DNA of 64,000 bases from Bacteriovorax sp037444575 (GCA_037444575.1 JBBIME010000004.1:186001-250000); one strand, 5' to 3'; numbered from the stretch's first letter, positions 34,797-43,091 are shown. Notes: generated by a model from the letters alone, not told the origin. Numbers and translations: made by a program.

Positions 34797-35918
34797 TTAT
34801 GCAATCTTTTTGGAAACTGACTTTTCTTCTGTCGCTTTTTTTATTGCCTCTTCTTCATCCTTCGACATTCCGTGACGATATCTTTTAAACCAGAAACTTC
34901 TAGCCTCTTCATCACTCGTTTGAAACCTTTGAGTTCTTATTTCATTGTAATTTTTTAGCAGAGTTGCTTTGTTTTCTTCTATTTTTTGCTTATTTGGAAA
35001 AACATATGACTTAGCTAGAAATGCACCAAAAGCAGCGCCAGCGACAATTCCGAATTTGACTGCACCAGAGACAAAATCAACAAAGAAAATTCCAACCATT
35101 GTTATTAATGAAAATATGAACAGTGCAATCATTGCTCCTCTGCTCTTGGGATCAAGATAGTCATTTAATTGTTTTATTTGAAACTCAATACGAGCCAATT
35201 CTTTATCATTGCTGTTTGCAATCTTCTCGGCTTGCAAATAGCCTTTTACTAATTTCAATTCGTAGATATGCCTTTGCTTGCTCTTCTCACATTCAGCATT
35301 TATTGCATCCATCTTTTTAGACAGCAATTCGGTAAAACTTGAATTCTCATCGCTTATACATTGGCTTAGAGTAGTACACAGAACTTTCTTAACTTGCTCT
35401 TCGCTATAGTTGGGTATTTTTTCTCCAATAAGCTTTACCGTTTGCTCTAATTTTTTCCCGCTTGAATCCATTTCGAGGATAAGAAACTCTAAGTTTTCTT
35501 TTGTAGCAAAAATCTTCAATCGCTCTGTCGCGCGAATAAAACTCATTAGGTTCTTTTGTGTGTAGAAATGCTTAAGAACAATTCCGGCAAAAGGAGTTAA
35601 GCCAACCTCTTCTGCCTTCTCGACGTATTCCTGAGTTTTTCTAAACTCGTCTTCTTCTTTTCTTGCTAGGCGCTCCTCTTCCTCTCTTTCTTCATTTTCT
35701 AATTTCTGCATTTGTCGCTCTAGTGCTTCTTCTCTCTGTTCTTCGACAAATCTTTCATGTAGCTCTCTCTGTAATCTAGCTTCATCGGCTTGAATCTTTG
35801 AATTTTTCTTTATTTCTTCTAGATCCATCACAGCTTTACCCGCGGCCATAACACCTGCAATTTCTAAAAGACTTGCATCCTTCTTTTTGTTATTTGCCAT
35901 AAATTCCCCTTTTGACAT
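34797..35918 (-). CDS. Coiled-coil membrane protein of island 2
   Basis: 373 residues. A long charged coiled coil (about 35-95, rich in Glu, Arg and Gln) is followed by a helical middle, a second coiled coil, then two TM helices near 265-310 (ALFIFSLITMVGIFFVDFV and KFGIVAGAAFGAFLA) and a basic C-terminal tail. The ATG at 35918 overlaps the XRE stop (TAATG), but an ATG at 35900 has the better ribosome site (AAGGGGA), so either start is possible. No enzyme motif. Confidence 0.68.
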   Translation of the reverse strand: MSKGEFMANNKKKDASLLEIAGVMAAGKAVMDLEEIKKNSKIQADEARLQRELHERFVEEQREEALERQMQKLENEEREEEERLARKEEDEFRKTQEYVEKAEEVGLTPFAGIVLKHFYTQKNLMSFIRATERLKIFATKENLEFLILEMDSSGKKLEQTVKLIGEKIPNYSEEQVKKVLCTTLSQCISDENSSFTELLSKKMDAINAECEKSKQRHIYELKLVKGYLQAEKIANSNDKELARIEFQIKQLNDYLDPKSRGAMIALFIFSLITMVGIFFVDFVSGAVKFGIVAGAAFGAFLAKSYVFPNKQKIEENKATLLKNYNEIRTQRFQTSDEEARSFWFKRYRHGMSKDEEEAIKKATEEKSVSKKIA

Positions 35919-36199
35919 TATTTCTTTACAATTTTTTTGACAGTTATTTCGTAAAGACCGCTATGGATTTCCACTTTCTGCATGATCTCTGAAAAAATGT
36001 CTTCTTGTTTTCTTCCAAAAGCGAGTGCTTCGATATTTGTGCCTAAATAACGAGCAACTTTATCTAATTGGATGAGATCAGGTGTGCGTCCAGCCAACCA
36101 AGTTGAGATTGTACTCTTTGGAACATCTGTCGCTTTCGCTAAGGCACTTATTGTAATTTCTCTATCTTCAAGCAACTGCTTTAAATTTTTTGCAAGCAT
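35918..36199 (-). CDS. XRE-family transcriptional regulator of island 2
   Basis: 93 residues. A HTH_3 domain fills residues 4-60 (ISALAKATDVPKSTISTWLAGRTPDLIQLDKVARYLG) and a short beta C-terminus follows. GAGGG precedes the ATG. It heads the minus-strand operon that ends with the small recombinase, and a large nested palindrome 70 nt upstream is its likely operator, so it probably represses the island operon. Confidence 0.88.
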   Translation of the reverse strand: MLAKNLKQLLEDREITISALAKATDVPKSTISTWLAGRTPDLIQLDKVARYLGTNIEALAFGRKQEDIFSEIMQKVEIHSGLYEITVKKIVKK

Positions 36200-36268
36200 T
36201 TGAGCCCTCTATCGTCGTTTTAGCTTAAAATCGGAAAACAGAAGAATTCTATTTAGACCTGGCTGCAC

Positions 36269-36321
36269 TTGTGGCGCAATCACGGCTCAAACGAACACAA
36301 TAGTGTTCAAGTTCGCCACAA
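36269..36321. promoter_or_regulatory. Nested palindrome between the XRE and Rep-like genes
   Basis: Outer arms TTGTGGCG (36269-36276) and CGCCACAA (36314-36321) enclose GAACAC-aata-GTGTTC (36293-36308), both perfect. Position suggests an XRE operator. A replication origin or a transfer/recombination site is also possible. Confidence 0.55.
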
Positions 36322-36410
36322 ATGTATCTTTTGAAAATTGGAGCATGAGTTTCGATATTTTTAAAAGATATCAACCTATACAAAGACTTCACTTCGTTTT
36401 TTGATTTAAA

Positions 36411-37559
36411 TTAGATATCTAGATTGTGTAATTGATGTGTTTTTGGTTTTTCCAGGAGGGCCTTGGCTAAGTAATCTTCCCAATTTGAAATCCCTCTCAC
36501 ACTTGGTTCTCGTAGTTTTTCAGCAACTCTTTTTAATATGGCTTCTAAATCTGTCACATCAAGCCTCTGTTTTAGGCCGAAATAGAGCAAGTTTCGCTTT
36601 AACTTATTCAGACGGTATGATCCATCAATATCAATTGGATTTTTTGTAGTAAGCGACCAAACATGTTCATTAGTAACGCCAAAGCAATTGCTTAATGTTT
36701 CCCACTGTGGTGAAACTGAACAGCGATTAAACGTTTTAGCTGTTCGAGGTAAAGCTTTATGCTTAAGAAACTTAGTTGTTGCATACTTCCAGAGTATCGG
36801 TAATTTTGAATCCAATCTTTCTAGATTATCTGCATTCAACTTTTTGAGAGAACGCGAATTGAAGCTAAATTCTAGATTGAAAACTCTCATGTCTTCACTA
36901 GCCTCAATCGAATAAAGCATGTGAGGTTTTGGAGAAGAATAGCTTGTTCGCAATTGCGCAGTTTTATCGTATAATCGTCCAAACGGATTTCTAGAAGTTT
37001 TTCCTTTAGTCCCAAATGAAAAACCAGTGAACAAAGTTCCATAATGCTCTTGAAATGTTTTTCTCCTTTTTACTGCTCCAGAAAAATGATGAAGATCTTC
37101 TAGTGTTGGAATCCATCCAGAAAAGTGAACACATAAATCAACTGATGATATTAGACAGGTAAAATTCTTTATAATTGTCTTAAAAAAATTTATCCACTTT
37201 TGAACTTTATCAACTGGATTAATCCAAACTCCTGGCTGATTTACTTGAATCTTACAAAAAGGCTGAGCATCTCTCAGAACAGGATTTAGAAATATCGTGC
37301 AAGAATCGCCGGTCTCCAAACAATAGACATAATTCTTTTTCCAGTTAAAAGTAGCACGAACTCTTTCCGCTCCTACCGCAATCAACCTTGCCTCAGAAGT
37401 TACTTTATGAAGTAAGCTCTCCTTAATGAAGTTTTCATAATTCTTTTCATCGCTCGATTGCTCATGGGGATCTTGATCCAACTTTACCTTCATCGGACGC
37501 AACCTAAAGAACAATAGTACTGAAAGTGAATCTAAGCTCTGCATATGGACAGTTATCAT
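36411..37559 (-). CDS. Replication-initiator-like protein (Rep_trans type)
   Basis: 382 residues; AGGAGG 8 nt before the ATG at 37559. Landmarks of the Rep_trans/phage replication-initiation family: SSVDLCVHFSGW (the 'iDlcvD' strand), then FGRLYDKTAQLRTSY (the 'lYdKt' block), then NLEFSFNSRSLKKL. These proteins nick or open an origin for plasmid or phage replication. Its presence implies that island 2 can, or once could, replicate as a circle after excision. The family call rests on short motifs, so it is moderate. Confidence 0.65.
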   Translation of the reverse strand: MITVHMQSLDSLSVLLFFRLRPMKVKLDQDPHEQSSDEKNYENFIKESLLHKVTSEARLIAVGAERVRATFNWKKNYVYCLETGDSCTIFLNPVLRDAQPFCKIQVNQPGVWINPVDKVQKWINFFKTIIKNFTCLISSVDLCVHFSGWIPTLEDLHHFSGAVKRRKTFQEHYGTLFTGFSFGTKGKTSRNPFGRLYDKTAQLRTSYSSPKPHMLYSIEASEDMRVFNLEFSFNSRSLKKLNADNLERLDSKLPILWKYATTKFLKHKALPRTAKTFNRCSVSPQWETLSNCFGVTNEHVWSLTTKNPIDIDGSYRLNKLKRNLLYFGLKQRLDVTDLEAILKRVAEKLREPSVRGISNWEDYLAKALLEKPKTHQLHNLDI

Positions 37560-37624
37560 ATTTTATTCCTCCTCGGTTACGATAACTGCAACATTACTCA
37601 ATGTGTAATTAGAAAATTTTAAGC

Positions 37625-38368
37625 TTATAATTTTAAAAATTTTAAATGTTTTGATTTGATGATCATTTTGTTTTCCACTCGTAAGCCCAGTCGCTTTAAG
37701 TCATCTGGCCTAAGCAATTCAACAAACTCTTTGCCAAATTCAAGCAATAAAATTTTTCGAACAATGTTTTCATTGAAACCTTTAACATAAGAATCAATTG
37801 TTGATTCTCCTTTTGTCATTTCAAACACTGAAACTTCTGTTTTACTCTCGTCAATTAAGAAATGGTTGAAGTCGTTAATCAAACCATAATTTTTTTTAGA
37901 ATCAACAAGAGGAACATCTGACTTTGTGTGGAAAAACTTTACACCTTGATTCATCATTTTATATCCGATATAGAGCTCGTAAAAAGGCAGGTGAATTAAT
38001 TTGATCCCTTGATATATTAATGAATTAAATCCTGGATTCAATATTACTCGCTCTTCATAAATGGAGCGCCCCTCCTTAATTAAATAATTAATAACTTCTT
38101 CATTATTTAGATCAAAGGCACTTTTCAAACGAAAACCTTGGGCCACTAAATAGCTCGTATGATCCTTCAACTTTGAACCTGTAGATTTAATGATTCCATA
38201 ATTGGAAAACCTTGTTACAACGAGCCCTGATCGAGAATAATTTTCTTCGGAATTTAACAAAAAGCAACTTTCATTCCATCCACCCGCTATTTTAATCACA
38301 TCTGAATATTCCTGACACACTAACGCCCTCTCAGACATTTTTAAAAAATCACCAAATAGATCCGACAT
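37625..38368 (-). CDS. Island protein of unknown function
   Basis: 247 residues, soluble, with alternating strands and helices. It contains ARSGLVVTRFSNYG-like and LIHLPFYELYIGYKMM segments and ends with a basic stretch (RVENKMIIKSKHLKFLKL). No motif. It lies upstream of the Rep-like gene on the same strand, so it could be part of the replication module. Confidence 0.65.
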   Translation of the reverse strand: MSDLFGDFLKMSERALVCQEYSDVIKIAGGWNESCFLLNSEENYSRSGLVVTRFSNYGIIKSTGSKLKDHTSYLVAQGFRLKSAFDLNNEEVINYLIKEGRSIYEERVILNPGFNSLIYQGIKLIHLPFYELYIGYKMMNQGVKFFHTKSDVPLVDSKKNYGLINDFNHFLIDESKTEVSVFEMTKGESTIDSYVKGFNENIVRKILLLEFGKEFVELLRPDDLKRLGLRVENKMIIKSKHLKFLKL

Positions 38369-38502
38369 TTTTTACTCCATGATTTTGACTCGGAACACCA
38401 TACCTCTTATCAGATCTTTTTGGCAGACCCATTGTAAAAAATGCATACCCCACAACAGATCTTATTAAATACCTATAATTGCGAGATGATTGAAAGGATG
38501 TT

Positions 38503-38952
38503 ATGCTTTTTGCTATGAAAGAAAAAAAAGCAATTGAGCAATTTAAATCTCTTCGTGGTTTCACTGAAAAAACTGTTCTAGTTGGAAAAAAGGGAAGAAC
38601 AACTAAAGATTATCCAACGACTTTATCAATAAACAACAGTGGAAGATTAACAATACCCTGCTATTTATTTCTTTATTATAATTTGGAAACAACTCATTTC
38701 AACATTGCAATCAATGAAAATAAAAACGAAGCTGCTATTCTGTTCCATAATGACAAGAATATTCCTGGCGCAAAAAAAATTATTCGTTTTAAAAATAGTA
38801 AACTTAAGACCAAAACTACTGCTTATTTAGGAATCGGTCCTCAACTTCGCGCTTTTGGCTATACTATCAGGGCCGCAAAATTCGAATTTCACCTAAAATC
38901 ACCAAAACTTCTCATTCTAAAAATTTACAAAACCAAGAGTGCAAAAGTATAA
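38503..38952 (+). CDS. Basic island protein of unknown function
   Basis: 149 residues, pI very high (over 25 Lys/Arg). AAAGGA precedes the ATG at 38503. It has a beta-strand-rich core (PTTLSINNSGRLTIPCYLFLYYNL) and a closing strand pair, which would suit a small DNA-binding protein such as an AbrB-like or phage-type regulator, but no family is recognised. Divergent from 37625-38368. Confidence 0.62.
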   Translation: MLFAMKEKKAIEQFKSLRGFTEKTVLVGKKGRTTKDYPTTLSINNSGRLTIPCYLFLYYNLETTHFNIAINENKNEAAILFHNDKNIPGAKKIIRFKNSKLKTKTTAYLGIGPQLRAFGYTIRAAKFEFHLKSPKLLILKIYKTKSAKV

Positions 38953-39048
38953 ATTATTTTTTCCTGTTTCTATAAATTCACTTTTCTTCCATTTAAAAAT
39001 ATTCATTTGAATACCAGCGAGGTGCTGGCAATTAACAAAGGATATTTT

Positions 39049-39348
39049 ATGGATCTTCTCCCTTTACTCTCACCAGAAATTTTAGAAAAAATTGACCGAG
39101 CTAATCTCAACAAACGAGAACAATTAGCGACAGCTTTGATCTACATCGGCAAAAATCACCCTGAAGCGAGATTCAAATGCCAAGACCTGGCCATTTATCT
39201 TGGAATGGACCCTCAATTTCCTCGTGGAATCATACCAATGCTACAAAGTATCAAACGGCGCATCCCAGATTTTCCTATACATTTGGTGGAAACTAGCCAA
39301 AGACAAAAGTTTGACGTTGATAAGATTGACCATTTGATTCGTGATTAA
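39049..39348 (+). CDS. Island protein of unknown function
   Basis: 99 residues from the ATG at 39049 (AAAGGA upstream); an earlier TTG is not supported. Helical, with a possible winged-helix (REQLATALIYIGKNHPEARFKCQDLAIYLGM). A 5-bp hairpin (CCAGC/GCTGG) lies just before the ribosome site. Possibly a small regulator of the downstream recombinase. Confidence 0.62.
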   Translation: MDLLPLLSPEILEKIDRANLNKREQLATALIYIGKNHPEARFKCQDLAIYLGMDPQFPRGIIPMLQSIKRRIPDFPIHLVETSQRQKFDVDKIDHLIRD

Positions 39349-39358
39349 TATCTGCTGC

Positions 39359-39387
39359 GTGGCCGTAACGGCGGCCACCCCCTTTTT
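39359..39387 (+). terminator. Possible terminator
   Basis: GTGGCC-gtaacggc-GGCCAC followed by CCCC and five T, right after the stop at 39348. Confidence 0.55.
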
Positions 39388-39399
39388 CAATCAAGAGCG

Positions 39400-39444
39400 T
39401 GGCAAACTTTTATGTTTTAAGTTTTAACCAGATGAGTTTTGCCA
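39400..39444. repeat. Imperfect inverted repeat upstream of the large recombinase
   Basis: TGGCAAAC (39400-39407) and GTTTTGCCA (39436-39444), complementary except one base, 28 nt apart. It could be a recombinase binding site or operator. Weak evidence. Confidence 0.3.
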
Positions 39445-39465
39445 GCTCACTTGCAGGATGTTTTT

Positions 39466-39603
39466 ATGGAAAATAAACCAAGCGACTTTAAGAACGAAAA
39501 AATAGTGATAATTTCTAATGGATATCCAGATATTCAATTTATTCTTGATGAACTTTATTCAACAATAAGAGATTGCTCTAATGAACACAAACCTACTAAC
39601 TAA
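39466..39603 (+). CDS. 45-residue protein overlapping the recombinase start
   Basis: ATG at 39466 with AGGA 7 nt upstream, stop at 39601-39603, overlapping the recombinase gene by 23 nt. Acidic, with a clean hydrophobic-polar pattern (EKIVIISNGYPDIQFILDELYSTI). Ribosomes ending here would re-initiate at 39581, so it may set the level of the recombinase. Confidence 0.5.
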   Translation: MENKPSDFKNEKIVIISNGYPDIQFILDELYSTIRDCSNEHKPTN

Positions 39604-41542
39604 CAAAGTTAAAAGAGGAATTAGTTACGGTCGTGTAAGCACTCATGAACCTCAGTCGTTAAATGAACAACAACATATTAATAGACAGTGGATGGATTCC
39701 ATTTCCAGAAGATCCAATTGTGTTTATGAAATTGTACTTGTTTTAAATGAAGCGGAATCTACAACTGGTAAGAACGATGACAGACCTGTGCTTATAGCTT
39801 TAAAAAAACATGTGATATCAAAAACTATAGACTTTGTTGTTGTTAAAGGAATTGATCGGCTCAACCGCAAAACTGCAGACTTCATAAACTTTGTAGAATT
39901 ATGTAAAGAGAACGGAGTCGAATTATATATCAATGGACTTGATGTTGATTTAAGTACACCAGCCGGAATGATGGTTGTACAGATGTTAGCTGTTATCGCA
40001 GAAATGGAAGGTAAAACGATCATTCAAAGATCTGTTTCAAGCATCAGAAGCCTACAGAGAACAAAAGGAAAGATAAATGGGGGTCCTGCTCTTCTTGGAT
40101 ACGACATTGATCACACTGTAAGTTGTACGAGAAGTATCAATGAAAATAAGGCGAAGGATGTAGTTTTTATTTTTGATACTTTTATTGAACAAAAAGATAT
40201 TCATCAAACCCTAAAAAAACTAAAGCAGTTCAACATAAGAGACAAAAAAGGAAATTTTTTCAAAAGAGACAGCTTAATTAGATTACTTAAAAACCCTATC
40301 TATAATGGCAGATTAAAGATCACAGGAAGTGACGATTACAAGGAAATTCCTACCAAAATTATTAGCGATGAGAAATTTTATCAGGCATCGACATGTTTAA
40401 GTGACCTGCTTGAAAGGCATAAGTATACATACAAATCACAGAAAAGAATTTATCCGCTAACGGGTTTATTAGTAAACAGTGATGGAAATTTCTACAAGGG
40501 AACCTCTGGAAAAGGTAGAAACAATTCAACATTCTATTACTATATTGAGAGAACTACCAAAACGAGCTTTCATTGTGCTGACATTGAAAATATTGTTATT
40601 AACTCAATAAAATATTTTCTTGAAAAAGCTGAGCTAAGTAAATATCGAATGAAAGTTAACGATTCACTAGTCACTGAAATAGCTGTTTTAAAAAGAGGCA
40701 TCACTACCACCATAAAAGAGATAGAGACCATTTCAAAAAAGATGACTGACATCACAAATAAGATGTTTAATATAGATGGACTCCATGAGGAATTTATAAA
40801 GCACATAGAGTCCACTTTTTTAGAGTTAAGTACACAAAAAGTAGCTAAGGAAAAAGTATTAAATGACCTCAAGGAAACGCTTCATCAGAAAGAAGCTGCT
40901 CCTACAGCCATTGATAACGTCGAAAATTTTCTGAATACAAACAAGAATTTTCTTGATCTCTCTTCGAGTCTTGATTCGCAAAGGAGTTTCTTTAGAAAAA
41001 TTTTTAACAAAGTTGTCATCAACAAAAACACAAATGAGATAAAGCTATTTTGGAATCATCAAATCTCTCAAGAGGAACTAAAAATTCCACTTGAGCTAAA
41101 GTTAAGTTGTAGCTCCCGCCAGGATAATATCGCTGGTAAATTTATGGATAAAACTAGTGATCTTTATTCAAAATTACATGACTTAACTGTCGTCAAAAAA
41201 GAGACCGGTATCACTATCGCCAAACAATTGGGTGTATCCAGAACTACTGTTATTCACTATCAAAAAAAATTTGGCTTACAAGTACGCCCTTCGGGGGCTA
41301 ATCGCAAACGCACAAGAGGTCTTGCTTTTGGCTACAAAAGTCTCTCTAACGGTAAGATGATAATCAATCATGAAGAACAAAAAATCATTCACGCTATCAA
41401 AATTTGGAAATCTGAAGGCAAGACCTTTAGAGAGATTGCAAACATACTTAACACTCAAAAAGCTAAGACAAAAACTGGTAACGGCCGTTGGCACGCTAAA
41501 ACCATTCATCAAATATTTTCCAGAAACACTCAAAAGATTTAA
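39581..41542 (+). CDS. Large serine recombinase with extra C-terminal DNA-binding part
   Basis: 653 residues. N-terminal catalytic domain (GISYGRVSTHE with Ser20, then STTGKNDDRP, VVVKGIDRLNRK and MLAVIAEMEGKTI), then a recombinase domain and a ribbon region (LTGLLVNSDGNFYKG...FHC) in which the expected zinc cysteines are nearly all missing. A coiled coil (370-440) follows. The tail after 535 adds an HTH (GITIAKQLGVSRTTV) and a second recombinase-domain-like block (KTFREIANILNTQKAKTKTG). The doubled block is unusual. It is the likely integrase of island 2. Confidence 0.9.
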   Translation: MNTNLLTNKVKRGISYGRVSTHEPQSLNEQQHINRQWMDSISRRSNCVYEIVLVLNEAESTTGKNDDRPVLIALKKHVISKTIDFVVVKGIDRLNRKTADFINFVELCKENGVELYINGLDVDLSTPAGMMVVQMLAVIAEMEGKTIIQRSVSSIRSLQRTKGKINGGPALLGYDIDHTVSCTRSINENKAKDVVFIFDTFIEQKDIHQTLKKLKQFNIRDKKGNFFKRDSLIRLLKNPIYNGRLKITGSDDYKEIPTKIISDEKFYQASTCLSDLLERHKYTYKSQKRIYPLTGLLVNSDGNFYKGTSGKGRNNSTFYYYIERTTKTSFHCADIENIVINSIKYFLEKAELSKYRMKVNDSLVTEIAVLKRGITTTIKEIETISKKMTDITNKMFNIDGLHEEFIKHIESTFLELSTQKVAKEKVLNDLKETLHQKEAAPTAIDNVENFLNTNKNFLDLSSSLDSQRSFFRKIFNKVVINKNTNEIKLFWNHQISQEELKIPLELKLSCSSRQDNIAGKFMDKTSDLYSKLHDLTVVKKETGITIAKQLGVSRTTVIHYQKKFGLQVRPSGANRKRTRGLAFGYKSLSNGKMIINHEEQKIIHAIKIWKSEGKTFREIANILNTQKAKTKTGNGRWHAKTIHQIFSRNTQKI

Positions 41543-41577
41543 TTAAAAAATATTTTTTCGCTCTGCGCTTTATTTCA

Positions 41578-41606
41578 TAAACAATTCTCCAATAATGTAG
41601 TATAAT
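41578..41606 (+). promoter_or_regulatory. Predicted promoter with long leader
   Basis: -35 TAAACA (41578-41583), 17-nt spacer, -10 TATAAT (41601-41606). It would start a leader of about 230 nt before the leader peptide at 41843. Confidence 0.55.
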
Positions 41607-41616
41607 AATCAAGTAA

Positions 41617-41706
41617 GAATTGGTAACGCCAAGGCTCTCGGCTTTATTGGTCAATTCCGTAAATGTAAGAAATTTAAAGATTTTATTCACTGCATATGCT
41701 GCAGTG
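41617..41706 (+). promoter_or_regulatory. Structured leader region
   Basis: Two predicted hairpins follow the promoter: GAATTG/CAATTC (41617-41657) enclosing CCAA/TTGG and GCC/GGC pairs, then a perfect 7-bp CACTGCA-tatgc-TGCAGTG (41688-41706). The roughly 300-nt stretch from 41543 to 41842 holds no other gene that I can see. A CCATTCTTATT at 41712-41722 repeats the attachment core of copy 2. Confidence 0.45.
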
Positions 41707-41842
41707 CGGGGCCATTCTTATTGAAGCAAAAGTGTAAGAATTGTAGTTGACCTATTATATAAGAAGAAGGGGGTGAAGCTATGTCAGAGTAGTGAAAAGA
41801 AATTAGATCTTAGTATTATTAAGTATTTAAAAAGGAGTACGT

Positions 41843-41923
41843 ATGTATTTGAATTTAAAGAAAATTATTAACCCGAACAAAAGGAATGAAAATGGGTGCA
41901 AAGAGCTTACTGATCGACGTTAA
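41843..41923 (+). CDS. 26-residue leader peptide (possible)
   Basis: ATG at 41843 with a near-perfect ribosome site (AAGGAG), stop at 41921-41923 inside the next gene, giving a 32-nt overlap. The peptide begins MYLNLKKIINPNKRNE and is basic. Probably a translational coupling device for the 168-residue protein. Confidence 0.45.
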   Translation: MYLNLKKIINPNKRNENGCKELTDRR

Positions 41924-42398
41924 CAGAACACAAGGACTATCTGCTCTACTAGTGACTTACAAAAAAGAACACTTCAGTAGAAGCGATAAAAAGATTAAAG
42001 GTACTCGCGAATACTTCTCTGTTTGGGAACTTGGTCAAACACCAAACTCACTCTTGTTAAAACTCGAGTCGGCGAAGTACGGATATGTGGATGCGATGGT
42101 GGATGTTGGGACAGGTTTAATTACTATCTACAGCCATTCTAAGAACGTTGGAGCTTCAAGAGCAGATGTTGCTAAAGAGGTAAAGACGAGTTTTACAGGC
42201 GCGTTTGCGAAACTCAGAGACAAAGCTGCTGGTAAAGGATCTGGTGGTGGAGGAAACAAGAAGGGCTTTTATCTGAAACACGGAATCGGTGTAATGTCAG
42301 CATACAGAACGAGACAGGCACTAAAGCGTGGATTAATTTCAGTAAATTTCCAGAATGATTTAAAGAGACTAGATGTAGGTATGTGCTTCTACAAATAA
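41892..42398 (+). CDS. Island protein of unknown function
   Basis: 168 residues from the ATG at 41892 (AGGA 7 nt upstream); an ATG two codons earlier is alternative. It has a beta-rich N-terminal domain (SLLIDVNRTQGLSALLVTY) and a flexible Gly-rich linker (AAGKGSGGGGNKKG), then a basic C-terminal helix (SAYRTRQALKRG). No motif recognised. The long structured leader and overlapping leader peptide suggest tight control. Confidence 0.65.
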   Translation: MGAKSLLIDVNRTQGLSALLVTYKKEHFSRSDKKIKGTREYFSVWELGQTPNSLLLKLESAKYGYVDAMVDVGTGLITIYSHSKNVGASRADVAKEVKTSFTGAFAKLRDKAAGKGSGGGGNKKGFYLKHGIGVMSAYRTRQALKRGLISVNFQNDLKRLDVGMCFYK

Positions 42399-42429
42399 CA
42401 TCATCTAGTCGTATTACAAAAAAGCCTTT

Positions 42430-42660
42430 TTAGACTTCCTCGCGAAGCAGAGATGCGAACTCTGCCGAGCGAGGTTTTAAAATCGATATTCTAAAACCTA
42501 AACCGCACTCGTGTGGAAGCGATTCAAAACCTACAAAATCCTTAGAAATCACAGGAACATTAACTTCTACTTCCTTGCCACACTTTCTACAAAATTCATT
42601 ACGAATTTTTAAGTCATATTTTAAGGCCCAAGAATGTGGATTTGTTTCCATTACTATCAT
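42430..42660 (-). CDS. Small protein with a CxxC...HxC metal site
   Basis: 76 residues. FCRKCGKE near residue 24-31 and HECG near 50-53 make a likely zinc site. Starts at 42660 or, after MIV, at 42651; neither has a strong ribosome site. Last gene of island 2 before attachment copy 3. Function unknown. Confidence 0.5.
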   Translation of the reverse strand: MIVMETNPHSWALKYDLKIRNEFCRKCGKEVEVNVPVISKDFVGFESLPHECGLGFRISILKPRSAEFASLLREEV

Positions 42661-42932
42661 AATTAAAAAACTAGCATCCTTTTACTGCAAGATCATGGGA
42701 AAAGGCCACGCGTTATATCTTTTACAGACTAACCTTTGCTTACACAGAAATTTTATTAAAATTTTTTGTTGGATTTGATTATAAATCATCTAGTAAGTAT
42801 TTGAAAAGATGTCTAAAATTTGACACAGTTTTTTTGAGAAAACTGATTGAAAGAGTTGGTGTACGAAGCTATTGTGCTTCAAAAGTTGTGGCAGAAAACT
42901 CTATTTGCTTAGCTCTGTCTAAGGCAAGAAGT

Positions 42933-43039
42933 GCCACCCCATTCTTCCAAGGAATGGCGACTTCTTAAAATTCAATTCAAATTGAGAGCTTCGCAAGAGG
43001 TAATCATAAATTGGCCCAGTCAACCCACTGGGCTTTTTT
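42933..43039 (+). repeat. Attachment-site repeat, copy 3 (right end)
   Basis: GCCACCCCATTCTT (42933-42946) is identical to the tRNA-His 3' end and flank at 25919-25932. The 66-nt block at 42974-43039 has an intact terminator, CCCAGTCAACCCACTGGG plus T run. The stretch 42661-42932 before it has no gene that I can support. Confidence 0.85.
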
Positions 43040-43091
43040 TTGTCTAAATTGGAAATATACATTTAACTACAAAACATATATTATTCATGAC

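Larger units (their letters stand above)
31462..42946. mobile_element. Island 2: serine-recombinase element with replication-like module
   Basis: About 11.5 kb between attachment copies 2 and 3. A nine-gene minus-strand run from an XRE regulator to a small serine recombinase, a replication-initiator-like gene, several plus-strand unknowns and a 653-residue serine recombinase. No tyrosine integrase, relaxase or type IV secretion genes are seen. Confidence 0.75.

Noticed and set aside
42673..42967. Open plus-strand frame of about 98 codons running into attachment copy 3
   Set aside because: No start codon or ribosome site near its beginning and no coding-like pattern; it is probably chance in AT-rich intergenic DNA.
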